A DNA stretch of 64,000 bases from Streptomyces sp. LBL (lineage in GTDB: Bacteria > Actinomycetota > Actinomycetes > Streptomycetales > Streptomycetaceae), in NCBI RefSeq assembly GCF_029893585.1, contig NZ_JARXYX010000042.1, positions 1 through 64,000 on the forward strand. Direction: 5' to 3'. Shown here in pieces: positions 56,729 through 64,000 of the stretch; the stretch's first letter is position 1; each line of letters starts with the position of its first letter. The position numbers and the translations under genes were made by a program. Under the pieces are notes generated by a model that was given only the letters and a program-made list of their open reading frames with translations, searched no databases and had not been told where the DNA came from.

Positions 56729-58957
56729 ATGAGTGCGGATGCCGCGAATCCTGCGACCCCGGGCCCGGTGGTCACATCGGGTCCGACGACATCGGGGCCT
56801 GTCCTGCCGACAGTGCCCCGCAGGAAGAGCCGCGCGCGGATCGACCTGCGCCGCCTCGGCCGGGCCGCGCTGCTCGGCCCCACCGCCCGTGACCGGTTGC
56901 CCGACGCCATCGGCCATGTGGCCGAGGCCCACCGCGCCCACTACCCCGACGCCGACCTCGAACCGTTGCGCCACGCCTACGTTCTGGCCGAGTCCTCGCA
57001 CCGGGGCCAGATGCGCAAGAGCGGTGAGCCGTACATCACCCATCCGCTCGCGGTGACCCTGATCCTCGCCGAACTCGGCGCCGAGACGACGACCCTGACG
57101 GCGTCGCTTCTCCACGACACCGTCGAGGACACGGACGTGACGCTGGAGCAGGTCCGTGAGCAGTTCGGCGAGGAGGTCCGCTTCCTCGTCGACGGTGTGA
57201 CGAAGCTGGAGAAGGTGGACTACGGCGCCGCCGCCGAGCCCGAGACCTTCCGCAAGATGCTCGTCGCCACCGGCAACGACGTCCGTGTGATGTCGATCAA
57301 ACTCGCCGACCGCCTGCACAACATGCGCACCCTCGGTGTGATGCGCCCCGAGAAGCAGGCCCGCATCGCCAAGGTCACCCGTGACGTCCTCATCCCGCTC
57401 GCCGAACGACTCGGTGTGCAGGCGCTCAAGACCGAACTGGAGGACCTGGTCTTCGCGATCCTGCGCCCCGAGGAGTACGCGCACACCCGGCAGATGATCG
57501 TCGACAACGCCTCCCGCACGGACGATCCGCTAGCCGAGGCGGCCGACGAGATGCGCACGGTCCTGCGGGACGCCGGCATCCAGACCGAAGTTCTCATCCG
57601 GCCCCGGCACTTCGTCTCCCTGCACCGCGTGGCCCGCAAACGCGGCCGGCTGCGGGGCTCCGACTTCGGCCGCCTGCTCGTGCTGGTGAACGAGGACGCC
57701 GACTGCTACGGCGTCCTGGGTGAACTCCACACCTGTATGAAGCCCGTGGTCTCCGAGTTCAAGGACTTCATCGCCGTACCCAAGTTCAACCTGTACCAGT
57801 CGCTGCACACGGCCGTGGCGCGCGAAGACGGGCAGGTCGTCGAAGTCCTCATCCGCACCCACCAGATGCACAAGGTCGCCGAGGCCGGCGTCATCGCGCT
57901 CGGCAATCCCTACGCTCCTCCTTCGGAGGAGCAGACGGCCGCGGGGGACGGCGAGCGCGTCGACCCGACCCGGCCGGGCTGGCTCTCCCGCCTCCTCGAC
58001 TGGCAGGAGGCCGCCCCCGACCCCGACACCTTCTGGTCCACCCTCCGTGAGGACCTCGCCCAGGACCGCGAGATCACCGTCTACCGCCCCGACGGCGGCA
58101 CCCTGGGCCTGCCCGAGGGCGCGACCTGCGTGGACGCCGCCTACGCGCAGTACGGCGAGGACGCGCACGCGTGCATCGGCGCCCGCGTCAACGGCCGCCT
58201 GGCGACCCTGAGCACGGTCCTGAGGGACGGCGACACCGTCCAGCTCCTCATGGGCCAGGACCCCGCGTCCGAGCCCTCCAGGGAGTGGCTGGAGCACGCG
58301 CACACGCCCGCCGCCCGGATCGCCATCCAGCGGTGGATCGGCACGCACCCGGCCCCGGCCGCACCGCCGGACGGGGAGCCGACGCCGTCCCCCCAGCCGC
58401 CCGAGACAGCCTTCAGGCCCGGCGCCGACAGTCTCGCCCCCCGGGCCGTCGCCGACCGTCCCGCCGCCGCGCCGGTCGACGAGGCGTCCCCGGCCGACCT
58501 CCCCGCCGTGAACGCCGTCGTCGACCAGCCAGGGGCGAGCGTACGGCTCGCCGGCTGCTGTACGCCCGTACCGCTCGACGAGGTGACCGGCTTCGCCGTG
58601 CGCGGGGGCGCGGTGACCGTCCACCGTGTGGAGTGCCCGGCGGTGGAGCGTATGAAGGGCACGGGGCGCGCGGAGGTCGGTGTGCGCTGGGGGGACACCA
58701 CCGAGTGCCGGGTCACGCTGTTCGCTGAATCGTTCGGCCGCCCGCATCTGCTCGCCGACCTCACCGAAGCGATGGCCCTGGAGGGCGCGGAGATCGTCTC
58801 GGCGACCGTCGAACCCCCGAGCCGACAGCGCGTACGGCACACCTACACCGTCCAGCTCCCGGACGCGGCCCAGCTGCCGGCGCTCATGCGGGCGATGCGC
58901 AACGTGCCCGGCGTGTACGACGTGAGCCGGGCACAGCCGCAGGCGCTCGGGGACTGA
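56729..58957 (+). CDS. rshA: RelA/SpoT homologue RshA
   Basis: 742 residues. The N-terminal HD hydrolase domain carries SLLHDTVEDTD and the RLHNMRTLG motif; a RelA/SpoT synthetase-like domain follows (about 260-410); then TGS (about 465-525), a Pro-rich linker, a conserved-cysteine region (LAGCCTPVP) and an ACT domain (about 655-735). The HD residues look intact. In the synthetase part several usual positions differ: RLLVLVN replaces the expected Asp segment, and AEAGVIALGN lacks the AHW histidine. So hydrolase activity is likelier than full synthesis. Position after dapF matches the second RelA/SpoT protein of S. coelicolor. GGAGG is 5 bases before the ATG. Confidence 0.88.
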   Translation: MSADAANPATPGPVVTSGPTTSGPVLPTVPRRKSRARIDLRRLGRAALLGPTARDRLPDAIGHVAEAHRAHYPDADLEPLRHAYVLAESSHRGQMRKSGEPYITHPLAVTLILAELGAETTTLTASLLHDTVEDTDVTLEQVREQFGEEVRFLVDGVTKLEKVDYGAAAEPETFRKMLVATGNDVRVMSIKLADRLHNMRTLGVMRPEKQARIAKVTRDVLIPLAERLGVQALKTELEDLVFAILRPEEYAHTRQMIVDNASRTDDPLAEAADEMRTVLRDAGIQTEVLIRPRHFVSLHRVARKRGRLRGSDFGRLLVLVNEDADCYGVLGELHTCMKPVVSEFKDFIAVPKFNLYQSLHTAVAREDGQVVEVLIRTHQMHKVAEAGVIALGNPYAPPSEEQTAAGDGERVDPTRPGWLSRLLDWQEAAPDPDTFWSTLREDLAQDREITVYRPDGGTLGLPEGATCVDAAYAQYGEDAHACIGARVNGRLATLSTVLRDGDTVQLLMGQDPASEPSREWLEHAHTPAARIAIQRWIGTHPAPAAPPDGEPTPSPQPPETAFRPGADSLAPRAVADRPAAAPVDEASPADLPAVNAVVDQPGASVRLAGCCTPVPLDEVTGFAVRGGAVTVHRVECPAVERMKGTGRAEVGVRWGDTTECRVTLFAESFGRPHLLADLTEAMALEGAEIVSATVEPPSRQRVRHTYTVQLPDAAQLPALMRAMRNVPGVYDVSRAQPQALGD

Positions 58958-58969
58958 GTCACCCGCCGG

Positions 58970-59002
58970 GCACCCGGCCACCCGTTCGGGTGGGCCGGGT
59001 GC
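58970..59002 (+). terminator. Hairpin after rshA
   Basis: GCACCCGGCCACCC (58970-58983) pairs with GGGTGGGCCGGGTGC (58988-59002) with one bulged G and a GTTC loop. It lies 12 bases after the rshA stop. Confidence 0.65.
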
Positions 59003-59046
59003 GCGCCGTCGCCCCTGCGCACGCACGCGCTGGTAAGCGATGGTGC

Positions 59047-60549
59047 ATGCTGCTCACCCCCCGCGCCCCGGCTCCCCGGACCCGTCCCAGGACGCCTCGA
59101 CGGCTCAAGGCGACAGCCCGTCTCGCCTCCGCCGTCTCCACCTGCCTCCTCGCCGTGAGCGCCCCCGCCACCCCGCTCGGTGTCGGCGACCGCCTCTTCC
59201 CGTACCTCGGCAACCCGGGGTACGACGTGACGTCGTACGACCTCTCCTTCACCTATCCCGGCACCAACAGTGAGCCGCTCCGGGCGGTCACCACGATCGA
59301 CGCCTGGACGACGACCCCACTGGACCGCGTGAACCTCGACTTCGCCCACGGCAAGGTCGACGCGGTGGAGGTCGACGGCGAGCCCGCCGCCTTCACGAGT
59401 GTCGGCGAGGACCTGGTGGTCACCCCCGACGGCCCGCTGCCCGGGGGCAGCCGGATGCGCATCACCGTCCGGCACACCAGCGACCCGGTGCCCACGGAAG
59501 GCCGCGAGGGCGGCTGGGTGCGCACTGCGGACGGGCTCGCCCTGGCCAACCAGGCCGACGCCGCCCACCTGGTGTTCCCGTGCAACGACCACCCCTCCGA
59601 CAAGGCGATGTTCACCATCCGGGTGACTGCCCCCACGGGCTACACCGCCGTCGCCAACGGCCTGCCTGTCGGCGTCGAGCGGGCCGCCCGGGCCACGACC
59701 TGGACCTACCGGACCCAGCACCCCATGGCCACCGAACTCGCCCAGGTCTCCGTCGGCCGCTCCACCGTGCTGCACCGCACCGGCCCGCACGCGCTGCCGG
59801 TCCGGGACGTCGTGCCCACCAAGGACCGCGCCGCGCTAGAACGATGGCTGACGAAGACCCCCGACCAGATCACCTGGATGGAGGACAAGGTCGGGCCGTA
59901 CCCGTTCGAGACGTACGGCCTGCTCATGGCCGACGCCATCACCGGTTTCGAGCTGGAGACGCAGACCCTCTCCCTCTTCGAGACGGACCTGTTCACCGAG
60001 CCCGCCCACCCCGCGTGGTACGTCGAGTCGATCATGGTGCACGAGCTGGCCCACCAGTGGTTCGGCGACAGCGTCGGCCCGCGCACCTGGTCGGACCTGT
60101 GGCTCAGTGAGGGGCACGCCACCTGGTACGAGGCCCTGTACGCGGAGGAGAAGGCGAAGCGTCCCATGGAGGCGCGCTGGAAGGCGGCGTACCGAACCTC
60201 CGACCGCTGGCGGGCGGCCGGCGGCCCACCGGCGGCGCCCAAGGCGCCGGACCCCGGCCGGAAGATCAGCATCTTCCGGCCGAACGTCTACGACGGCGCC
60301 GCACTCGTCCTGTACGCCCTGCGGCAGGAGATCGGCCGCCCCGCCTTCGAACAACTGGAACGGGCCTGGGCGAGCCGCTACCACGACGCCACGGCGACGA
60401 CCGCGGATTTCGTGCGTCTCGCCTCCGCGTTCTCCGGACGTGATCTCGGCGAGTTCTTCCAGGGCTGGCTCTACGGCGGGAAAACTCCGCCGATGCCCGG
60501 CCACCCGTACTGGAAGACGGCCGCGTCCCAGCGTGCGGGTGCGCAATAA
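59047..60549 (+). CDS. Secreted M1-family zinc aminopeptidase
   Basis: A 500-residue metallopeptidase. A basic start (Arg-rich, about 1-25) and a hydrophobic stretch ending near VSAPAT suggest a secretion signal. The M1 zinc motif is HELAHQW, with the downstream glutamate in LWLSEGHATW. The substrate-site GAMEN of classic M1 enzymes is replaced by GFELETQTL, as in the actinobacterial PepN-like secreted group. No RBS is seen, and TAAGCG lies 7 bases before the ATG, so leaderless initiation is possible. It is between rshA and hflX. Confidence 0.85.
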   Translation: MLLTPRAPAPRTRPRTPRRLKATARLASAVSTCLLAVSAPATPLGVGDRLFPYLGNPGYDVTSYDLSFTYPGTNSEPLRAVTTIDAWTTTPLDRVNLDFAHGKVDAVEVDGEPAAFTSVGEDLVVTPDGPLPGGSRMRITVRHTSDPVPTEGREGGWVRTADGLALANQADAAHLVFPCNDHPSDKAMFTIRVTAPTGYTAVANGLPVGVERAARATTWTYRTQHPMATELAQVSVGRSTVLHRTGPHALPVRDVVPTKDRAALERWLTKTPDQITWMEDKVGPYPFETYGLLMADAITGFELETQTLSLFETDLFTEPAHPAWYVESIMVHELAHQWFGDSVGPRTWSDLWLSEGHATWYEALYAEEKAKRPMEARWKAAYRTSDRWRAAGGPPAAPKAPDPGRKISIFRPNVYDGAALVLYALRQEIGRPAFEQLERAWASRYHDATATTADFVRLASAFSGRDLGEFFQGWLYGGKTPPMPGHPYWKTAASQRAGAQ

Positions 60550-60609
60550 GACAGTGACGAGACGGGCCGTGCCGTGCGACCATCGTCAGGTCGGCGCGGC
60601 ACGGGACAC

Positions 60610-60637
60610 GGGAATCTCCCGGGGTACTCGTGCGTTG
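60610..60637 (+). promoter_or_regulatory. SigR-type promoter upstream of hflX
   Basis: GGGAAT (60610-60615), an 18-base spacer and GTTG (60634-60637) match the consensus GGGAAT-N18/19-GTT of SigR, the thiol-oxidative-stress sigma factor of Streptomyces. The transcript would have a leader of about 75 bases. Confidence 0.65.
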
Positions 60638-60718
60638 AAAGCGATGACGCAGCAGCTCAGAAGCTCCGCTTTCCGCTCTGTCGCCGCCTATCGGAATCCC
60701 CATCGACGTAAGGACCCA

Positions 60719-62212
60719 ATGACCTCCTCTTCATCTTCTTCCCAGGACACGCAGCGCTTCGAGCAGTCTCACCCCGAAGGTCTTCGGGCCGATGCCCTGA
60801 TGGAAGAGGACGTCGCCTGGAGCCACGAGATCGACGGAGAGCGGGACGGCGACCAGTTCGACCGCGCCGACCGCGCGGCCCTGCGCCGCGTGGCCGGTCT
60901 CTCCACCGAACTCGAGGACGTCACCGAGGTCGAGTACCGCCAGCTCCGCCTGGAGCGTGTCGTGCTCGTCGGCGTCTGGACCTCGGGAACCGTGCAGGAT
61001 GCGGAGAACTCCCTCGCGGAGCTCGCCGCCCTCGCGGAGACCGCGGGCGCGCTGGTGCTCGACGGCGTGATCCAGCGCCGCGACAAGCCCGACGCGGCCA
61101 CCTACATCGGTTCCGGCAAGGCCGACGAGCTGCGGGACGTCGTCCTCGAAACGGGCGCGGACACCGTCATCTGCGACGGTGAGCTCAGCCCGGGCCAGCT
61201 CATTCACCTCGAAGACGTCGTCAAGGTCAAGGTCATCGACCGTACGGCCCTGATCCTCGACATCTTCGCCCAGCACGCCAAGTCCCGAGAGGGCAAGGCG
61301 CAGGTCGCGCTCGCGCAGATGCAGTACATGCTGCCGAGGCTGCGAGGCTGGGGTCAGTCGCTGTCCCGTCAGATGGGCGGCGGCAAGGGCGGCGGCCTCG
61401 CCACCCGTGGTCCCGGTGAGACCAAGATCGAGACGGACCGGCGCCGGATCCGCGAGAAGATGGCGAAGATGCGCCGGGAGATCGCGGACATGAAGACCGG
61501 CCGCGAGATCAAGCGCCAGGAGCGCAAGCGTCACAAGGTGCCGTCGGTCGCCATCGCGGGCTACACCAACGCCGGCAAGTCCTCGCTGCTCAACCGCCTT
61601 ACGGGCGCGGGCGTGCTGGTCGAGAACTCCCTGTTCGCGACCCTCGACCCGACCGTGCGCCGGGCCGAGACCCCGAGCGGCCGCCTGTACACGCTGGCCG
61701 ACACGGTCGGCTTCGTCCGGCACCTGCCGCACCACCTGGTCGAGGCGTTCCGCTCCACCATGGAGGAGGTCGGCGAGTCCGACCTGATCCTGCACGTGGT
61801 GGACGGCTCGCACCCGAACCCGGAGGAGCAACTGGCCGCGGTACGCGAGGTGATCAGGGACGTCGGCGCCACCGGCGTGCCCGAGATCGTCGTGATCAAC
61901 AAGGCGGACGCGGCCGATCCGCTGACGCTCCAGCGGATGATGCGGCTCGAGAAGCGTGCGATCGCGGTCTCCGCCCGCACCGGACGGGGCATCAGCGAAC
62001 TGCTCGCGTTGATCGACAACGAGCTGCCGCGACCCTCGGTGGAGATCGAGGCCCTCGTGCCGTACACCCACGGCAAGCTGGTCGCCCGTGCGCACGACGA
62101 GGGCGAGGTGATCTCCGCGGAGCACACCCCGGAGGGCACCCTGCTCAAGGCACGGGTGCACGAGGAACTGGCGGCGGATCTCGCGCTGTACGTTCCGGCA
62201 CCGCTCGCCTGA
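60719..62212 (+). CDS. hflX: Ribosome-associated GTPase HflX
   Basis: A 497-residue GTPase that splits and rescues stalled ribosomes under stress. The N-terminal HflX domain includes ATYIGSGKADEL and DRTALILDIFAQHA. The GTPase shows P-loop GYTNAGKSSLLN, DTVGF switch II in LADTVGFVRHLP, and NKAD specificity motif. A Gly-rich strip KGGGLATRGPGETKIETD links the two. The ATG follows AAGGA with 4 bases between. The N-terminal 60 residues are acidic and polar, longer than in E. coli. A SigR-type promoter lies upstream, so induction by disulfide stress is inferred. Confidence 0.95.
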   Translation: MTSSSSSSQDTQRFEQSHPEGLRADALMEEDVAWSHEIDGERDGDQFDRADRAALRRVAGLSTELEDVTEVEYRQLRLERVVLVGVWTSGTVQDAENSLAELAALAETAGALVLDGVIQRRDKPDAATYIGSGKADELRDVVLETGADTVICDGELSPGQLIHLEDVVKVKVIDRTALILDIFAQHAKSREGKAQVALAQMQYMLPRLRGWGQSLSRQMGGGKGGGLATRGPGETKIETDRRRIREKMAKMRREIADMKTGREIKRQERKRHKVPSVAIAGYTNAGKSSLLNRLTGAGVLVENSLFATLDPTVRRAETPSGRLYTLADTVGFVRHLPHHLVEAFRSTMEEVGESDLILHVVDGSHPNPEEQLAAVREVIRDVGATGVPEIVVINKADAADPLTLQRMMRLEKRAIAVSARTGRGISELLALIDNELPRPSVEIEALVPYTHGKLVARAHDEGEVISAEHTPEGTLLKARVHEELAADLALYVPAPLA

Positions 62213-62237
62213 GCCCGTCGTAGCGCGTTGAGAGCGT

Positions 62238-62274
62238 GAAGGCCCGCCCCCGCGTGAGGCGAGGGCGGGCCTTC
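62238..62274. terminator. Terminator between hflX and the protease gene
   Basis: A perfect 12-bp stem GAAGGCCCGCCC (62238-62249) with GGGCGGGCCTTC (62263-62274) lies between convergent stops. The loop is 13 bases and there is no T tract. Confidence 0.7.
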
Positions 62275-62338
62275 AGCACATGCACATCACTGGCGGCCGC
62301 CCCTGCCTGTTGTGGGGCGGGCCGCCGGTACCATCACG

Positions 62339-63559
62339 TCACTGGTCTGCGGACTTCTTGCTGACGGAGTCGTACACAGCCTCGGCCACCTCGCCCAGGC
62401 GCGGTCCGGCCAGCCAGCCGGCGGTCGCCGGGCCGATCGAGGTGTTGGACACCAGCGCCGGCTTGCCGTCCGAGCCCGTGGCGACCCAACCGCCGCCGGA
62501 CGAACCGCCGGTCATGGTGCAGCCGATCCGGTACATCGTCGGGTCCGCCTTGTTGATCGACAGCCGCCCCGGCTTGTCCTGGCACTGGTACAGCGCCTGC
62601 CCGTCGAACGGCGGCGCCGCCGGGTAACCCGTCGCCGTGACGCTGTCGACCTTCGTCACAGCCGGAGCCTTGAAGTTCACCGGAAGCGCCGAACCGATCG
62701 TCTCCTCCAGCGACTTGCCGCCGCCCTCCTCCGGGGTCACATGGATGACCGCGAAGTCGTACGAGGCACCGTCACCGCCCGTCTCACCGCCCTGCTCGAT
62801 CCACTGGTCGGAGGTCTGAGCCCAGTCGCCCCACCAGACGCCGTACGGAGAGACCTCGTCCTTGGTGGCGTTCCGCAGCTCCTCGGCCGAGTTGCCCTCG
62901 TTGTTGTACGACGGCACGAACGCGATGTTGCGGTACCAGCCGCCGCTCTTGCCGGCGTGCACACAGTGGCCCGCCGTCCACACCATGTTGGACTTGCCGG
63001 GGTGGGCGGGGTCCTTGACGACCGTCGCCGAGCAGACCATCGTGCCCTCGGGGGAGTCGAAGAACACCTTGCCCGCCTCGGGGGCGTTGGCGTGGTACGC
63101 AGGCGACACGGCCTTCGCGTCCACCGGCTCGGGCGTCGGGTCGGTCACGCCCTGGTCACCGGCGAGGTCGCCGGCGTCGACGGCGTTGTCCGGGTCGTCG
63201 GCGTCGCGCATCCGGTCAGGGTTCCACAGTCCCTTGATGATGGGGTTGATGTAGTCGTCGGCCTCGCGCAGCCAGTCGTCCTTGTCCCAGTTCTTCCAGG
63301 CTCCGTTCTTCCACTTGTCGATGTTGATCCCGTGCTCTTTGAGCTTGTTCTTGATGTCGTCCGGGATCGTGATCTTGCCGTCGCCCTCGGACGCGGCGGA
63401 GGCGCTGGCATCGCCGCCCGCTTCGGCATCCCCCGAGCTGCAGGCGGTGGCGGTGAGCGCGAGGGCCGACGCGAGTGCGACGGCAGCCACCACGGGGGAG
63501 GTTCGGCGGCGCGCGTTCCTCCCCCGACGAGTGGTGAACGACGGCCGTATCGATCGCAT
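62339..63559 (-). CDS. Trypsin-like serine protease lipoprotein
   Basis: A 406-residue lipoprotein. A Tat-like basic start with Arg-Arg pairs (TTRRGRNARRR) and hydrophobic core lead to the lipobox LTATACSS. A spacer of about 110 residues follows, with an acidic Trp-rich part, then a chymotrypsin-fold protease. Catalytic His is in WTAGHCV, Asp in YDFAVIHV and Ser in GGSSGGGW, all present. GGGGAG is 6 bases before the ATG. It should sit on the outer face of the membrane and cut small extracellular or envelope proteins; the target is unknown. It converges with hflX. Confidence 0.88.
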   Translation of the reverse strand: MRSIRPSFTTRRGRNARRRTSPVVAAVALASALALTATACSSGDAEAGGDASASAASEGDGKITIPDDIKNKLKEHGINIDKWKNGAWKNWDKDDWLREADDYINPIIKGLWNPDRMRDADDPDNAVDAGDLAGDQGVTDPTPEPVDAKAVSPAYHANAPEAGKVFFDSPEGTMVCSATVVKDPAHPGKSNMVWTAGHCVHAGKSGGWYRNIAFVPSYNNEGNSAEELRNATKDEVSPYGVWWGDWAQTSDQWIEQGGETGGDGASYDFAVIHVTPEEGGGKSLEETIGSALPVNFKAPAVTKVDSVTATGYPAAPPFDGQALYQCQDKPGRLSINKADPTMYRIGCTMTGGSSGGGWVATGSDGKPALVSNTSIGPATAGWLAGPRLGEVAEAVYDSVSKKSADQ

Positions 63560-63907
63560 GTGTGACTCCCCCTGAGTGGAAGAACGTGGTGCTCTGGTCG
63601 TGATCTTGGCCGAACTCCGCCGATCTGCTGTGATCTCACGCCGAGTTCATACCGGTCTCACGGACTTCGGGAACGGCCTCACACGATATGCGCTCGCCGA
63701 GGGGGACTTCCCACGGAACGGCAACGGTTTCGCTACGAGCTTTCTGACCTGGCAATTCATCCAGGAGCCAAGCTGTTCGGAGGGCCGATGAGCAGCGCGG
63801 CGCCTGCGGGGCGACAGGGGCATCACGCCCATCAGGGCGCCTCAACTGTCCAGTGTCCTGAGTCTCTGACGGTGCCGGACGAGCGGGATTGCGGTCATCG
63901 TCGGTCA
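63560..63907. other. Intergenic stretch, nothing recognised
   Basis: 348 bases between the protease start and the next minus-strand gene. Open frames on both strands exist but lack an RBS and third-position bias. It is AT-richer (about 63590-63730) than neighbouring DNA, as expected for promoter DNA of the protease gene. I see no repeat or RNA. Confidence 0.5.
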
Positions 63908-64000
63908 TCACGGCGAGCCCACCACGCGCGTGGTGCCCGTTCCGTCGGGATCCCGCAGCTCGACCGCCCACCGTCCGTCGTCCCCGCGCGTGGAGAAATA
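63908..64000 (-). CDS. C-terminal 30 residues of an unidentified gene (cut by window edge)
   Basis: A minus-strand frame open to the window edge ends at TGA (63908-63910). It encodes STRGDDGRWAVELRDPDGTG followed by a short tail. Third positions are all or nearly all G or C and the Gly/Asp turns look like a beta-rich domain end. I do not recognise the family; the 5' part lies beyond base 64000. Confidence 0.6.
   Translation of the reverse strand, partial: YFSTRGDDGRWAVELRDPDGTGTTRVVGSP

Noticed and set aside
63576..63791. 71-codon plus-strand frame upstream of the protease gene
   Set aside because: No RBS and no third-position GC bias; it lies in promoter-like DNA.

Overview
The window is very GC-rich, uses GTG starts often and is packed with actinobacterial gene families, so it comes from a Streptomyces (or very close) chromosome. 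The gene order, as I recall it, follows the S. coelicolor stretch from osaC-osaA-osaB through ftsK, recA, gluABCD, miaB, miaA, dapF and rshA to hflX. This is therefore core chromosome with little accessory DNA. The only mobile DNA I see is a short IS200/IS605-like relic.

Layout. 1-1080: the 3' end of an rRNA operon (5S), its terminator, a shortened DegT-type aminotransferase and a tRNA-Thr(GGT). 1088-10710: the osmoadaptation cluster osaC (SpoIIE-type phosphatase), osaA (hybrid kinase with 12 HAMP modules) and osaB (response regulator). 10972-18264: ftsK, a RodZ-like protein, rimO, pgsA, cinA and clgR, with overlapping starts and stops in rimO-pgsA-cinA. 18555-27555: a Trp/Gly-rich small protein, an SDR, a Nei-type DNA glycosylase, a large Lhr helicase, the IS200/IS605-like relic, a toroid-type hypothetical and a DUF3046 protein. 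27649-31653: an AI-2E exporter family protein, then recA-recX behind a LexA box. 31902-34757: rhodanese and cysteine dioxygenase behind a 15-codon Cys-Val-Cys leader peptide, then a flavin monooxygenase. 35004-38394: the gluABCD amino-acid ABC transporter. 38679-48748: two two-component systems, a TAXI binding protein, a KhtTU-like antiporter pair and a second SpoIIE phosphatase. 48918-64000: a RutA-like monooxygenase, miaB, a LigB-like protein, an antitoxin-like protein, miaA, dapF, rshA, an M1 peptidase, hflX and a secreted protease.

The genes group into stress and surface signalling (osaABC, two more two-component systems, two PP2C/anti-sigma-type fusions, rshA), genome upkeep (ftsK, recA/recX, lhr, nei), translation and tRNA modification (rimO, miaA, miaB, hflX), and sulfur and amino-acid metabolism (cdo-rhodanese, glu operon, dapF). 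Regulation is often visible in the DNA. At least eight genes start with a TANNNT box 6-7 bases before the start codon, the leaderless layout. recA has a LexA box, hflX has a SigR-type promoter, and cdo has a candidate cysteine-sensing attenuator. Most starts were chosen from the RBS or the leaderless -10 and are shorter than the longest open frame.
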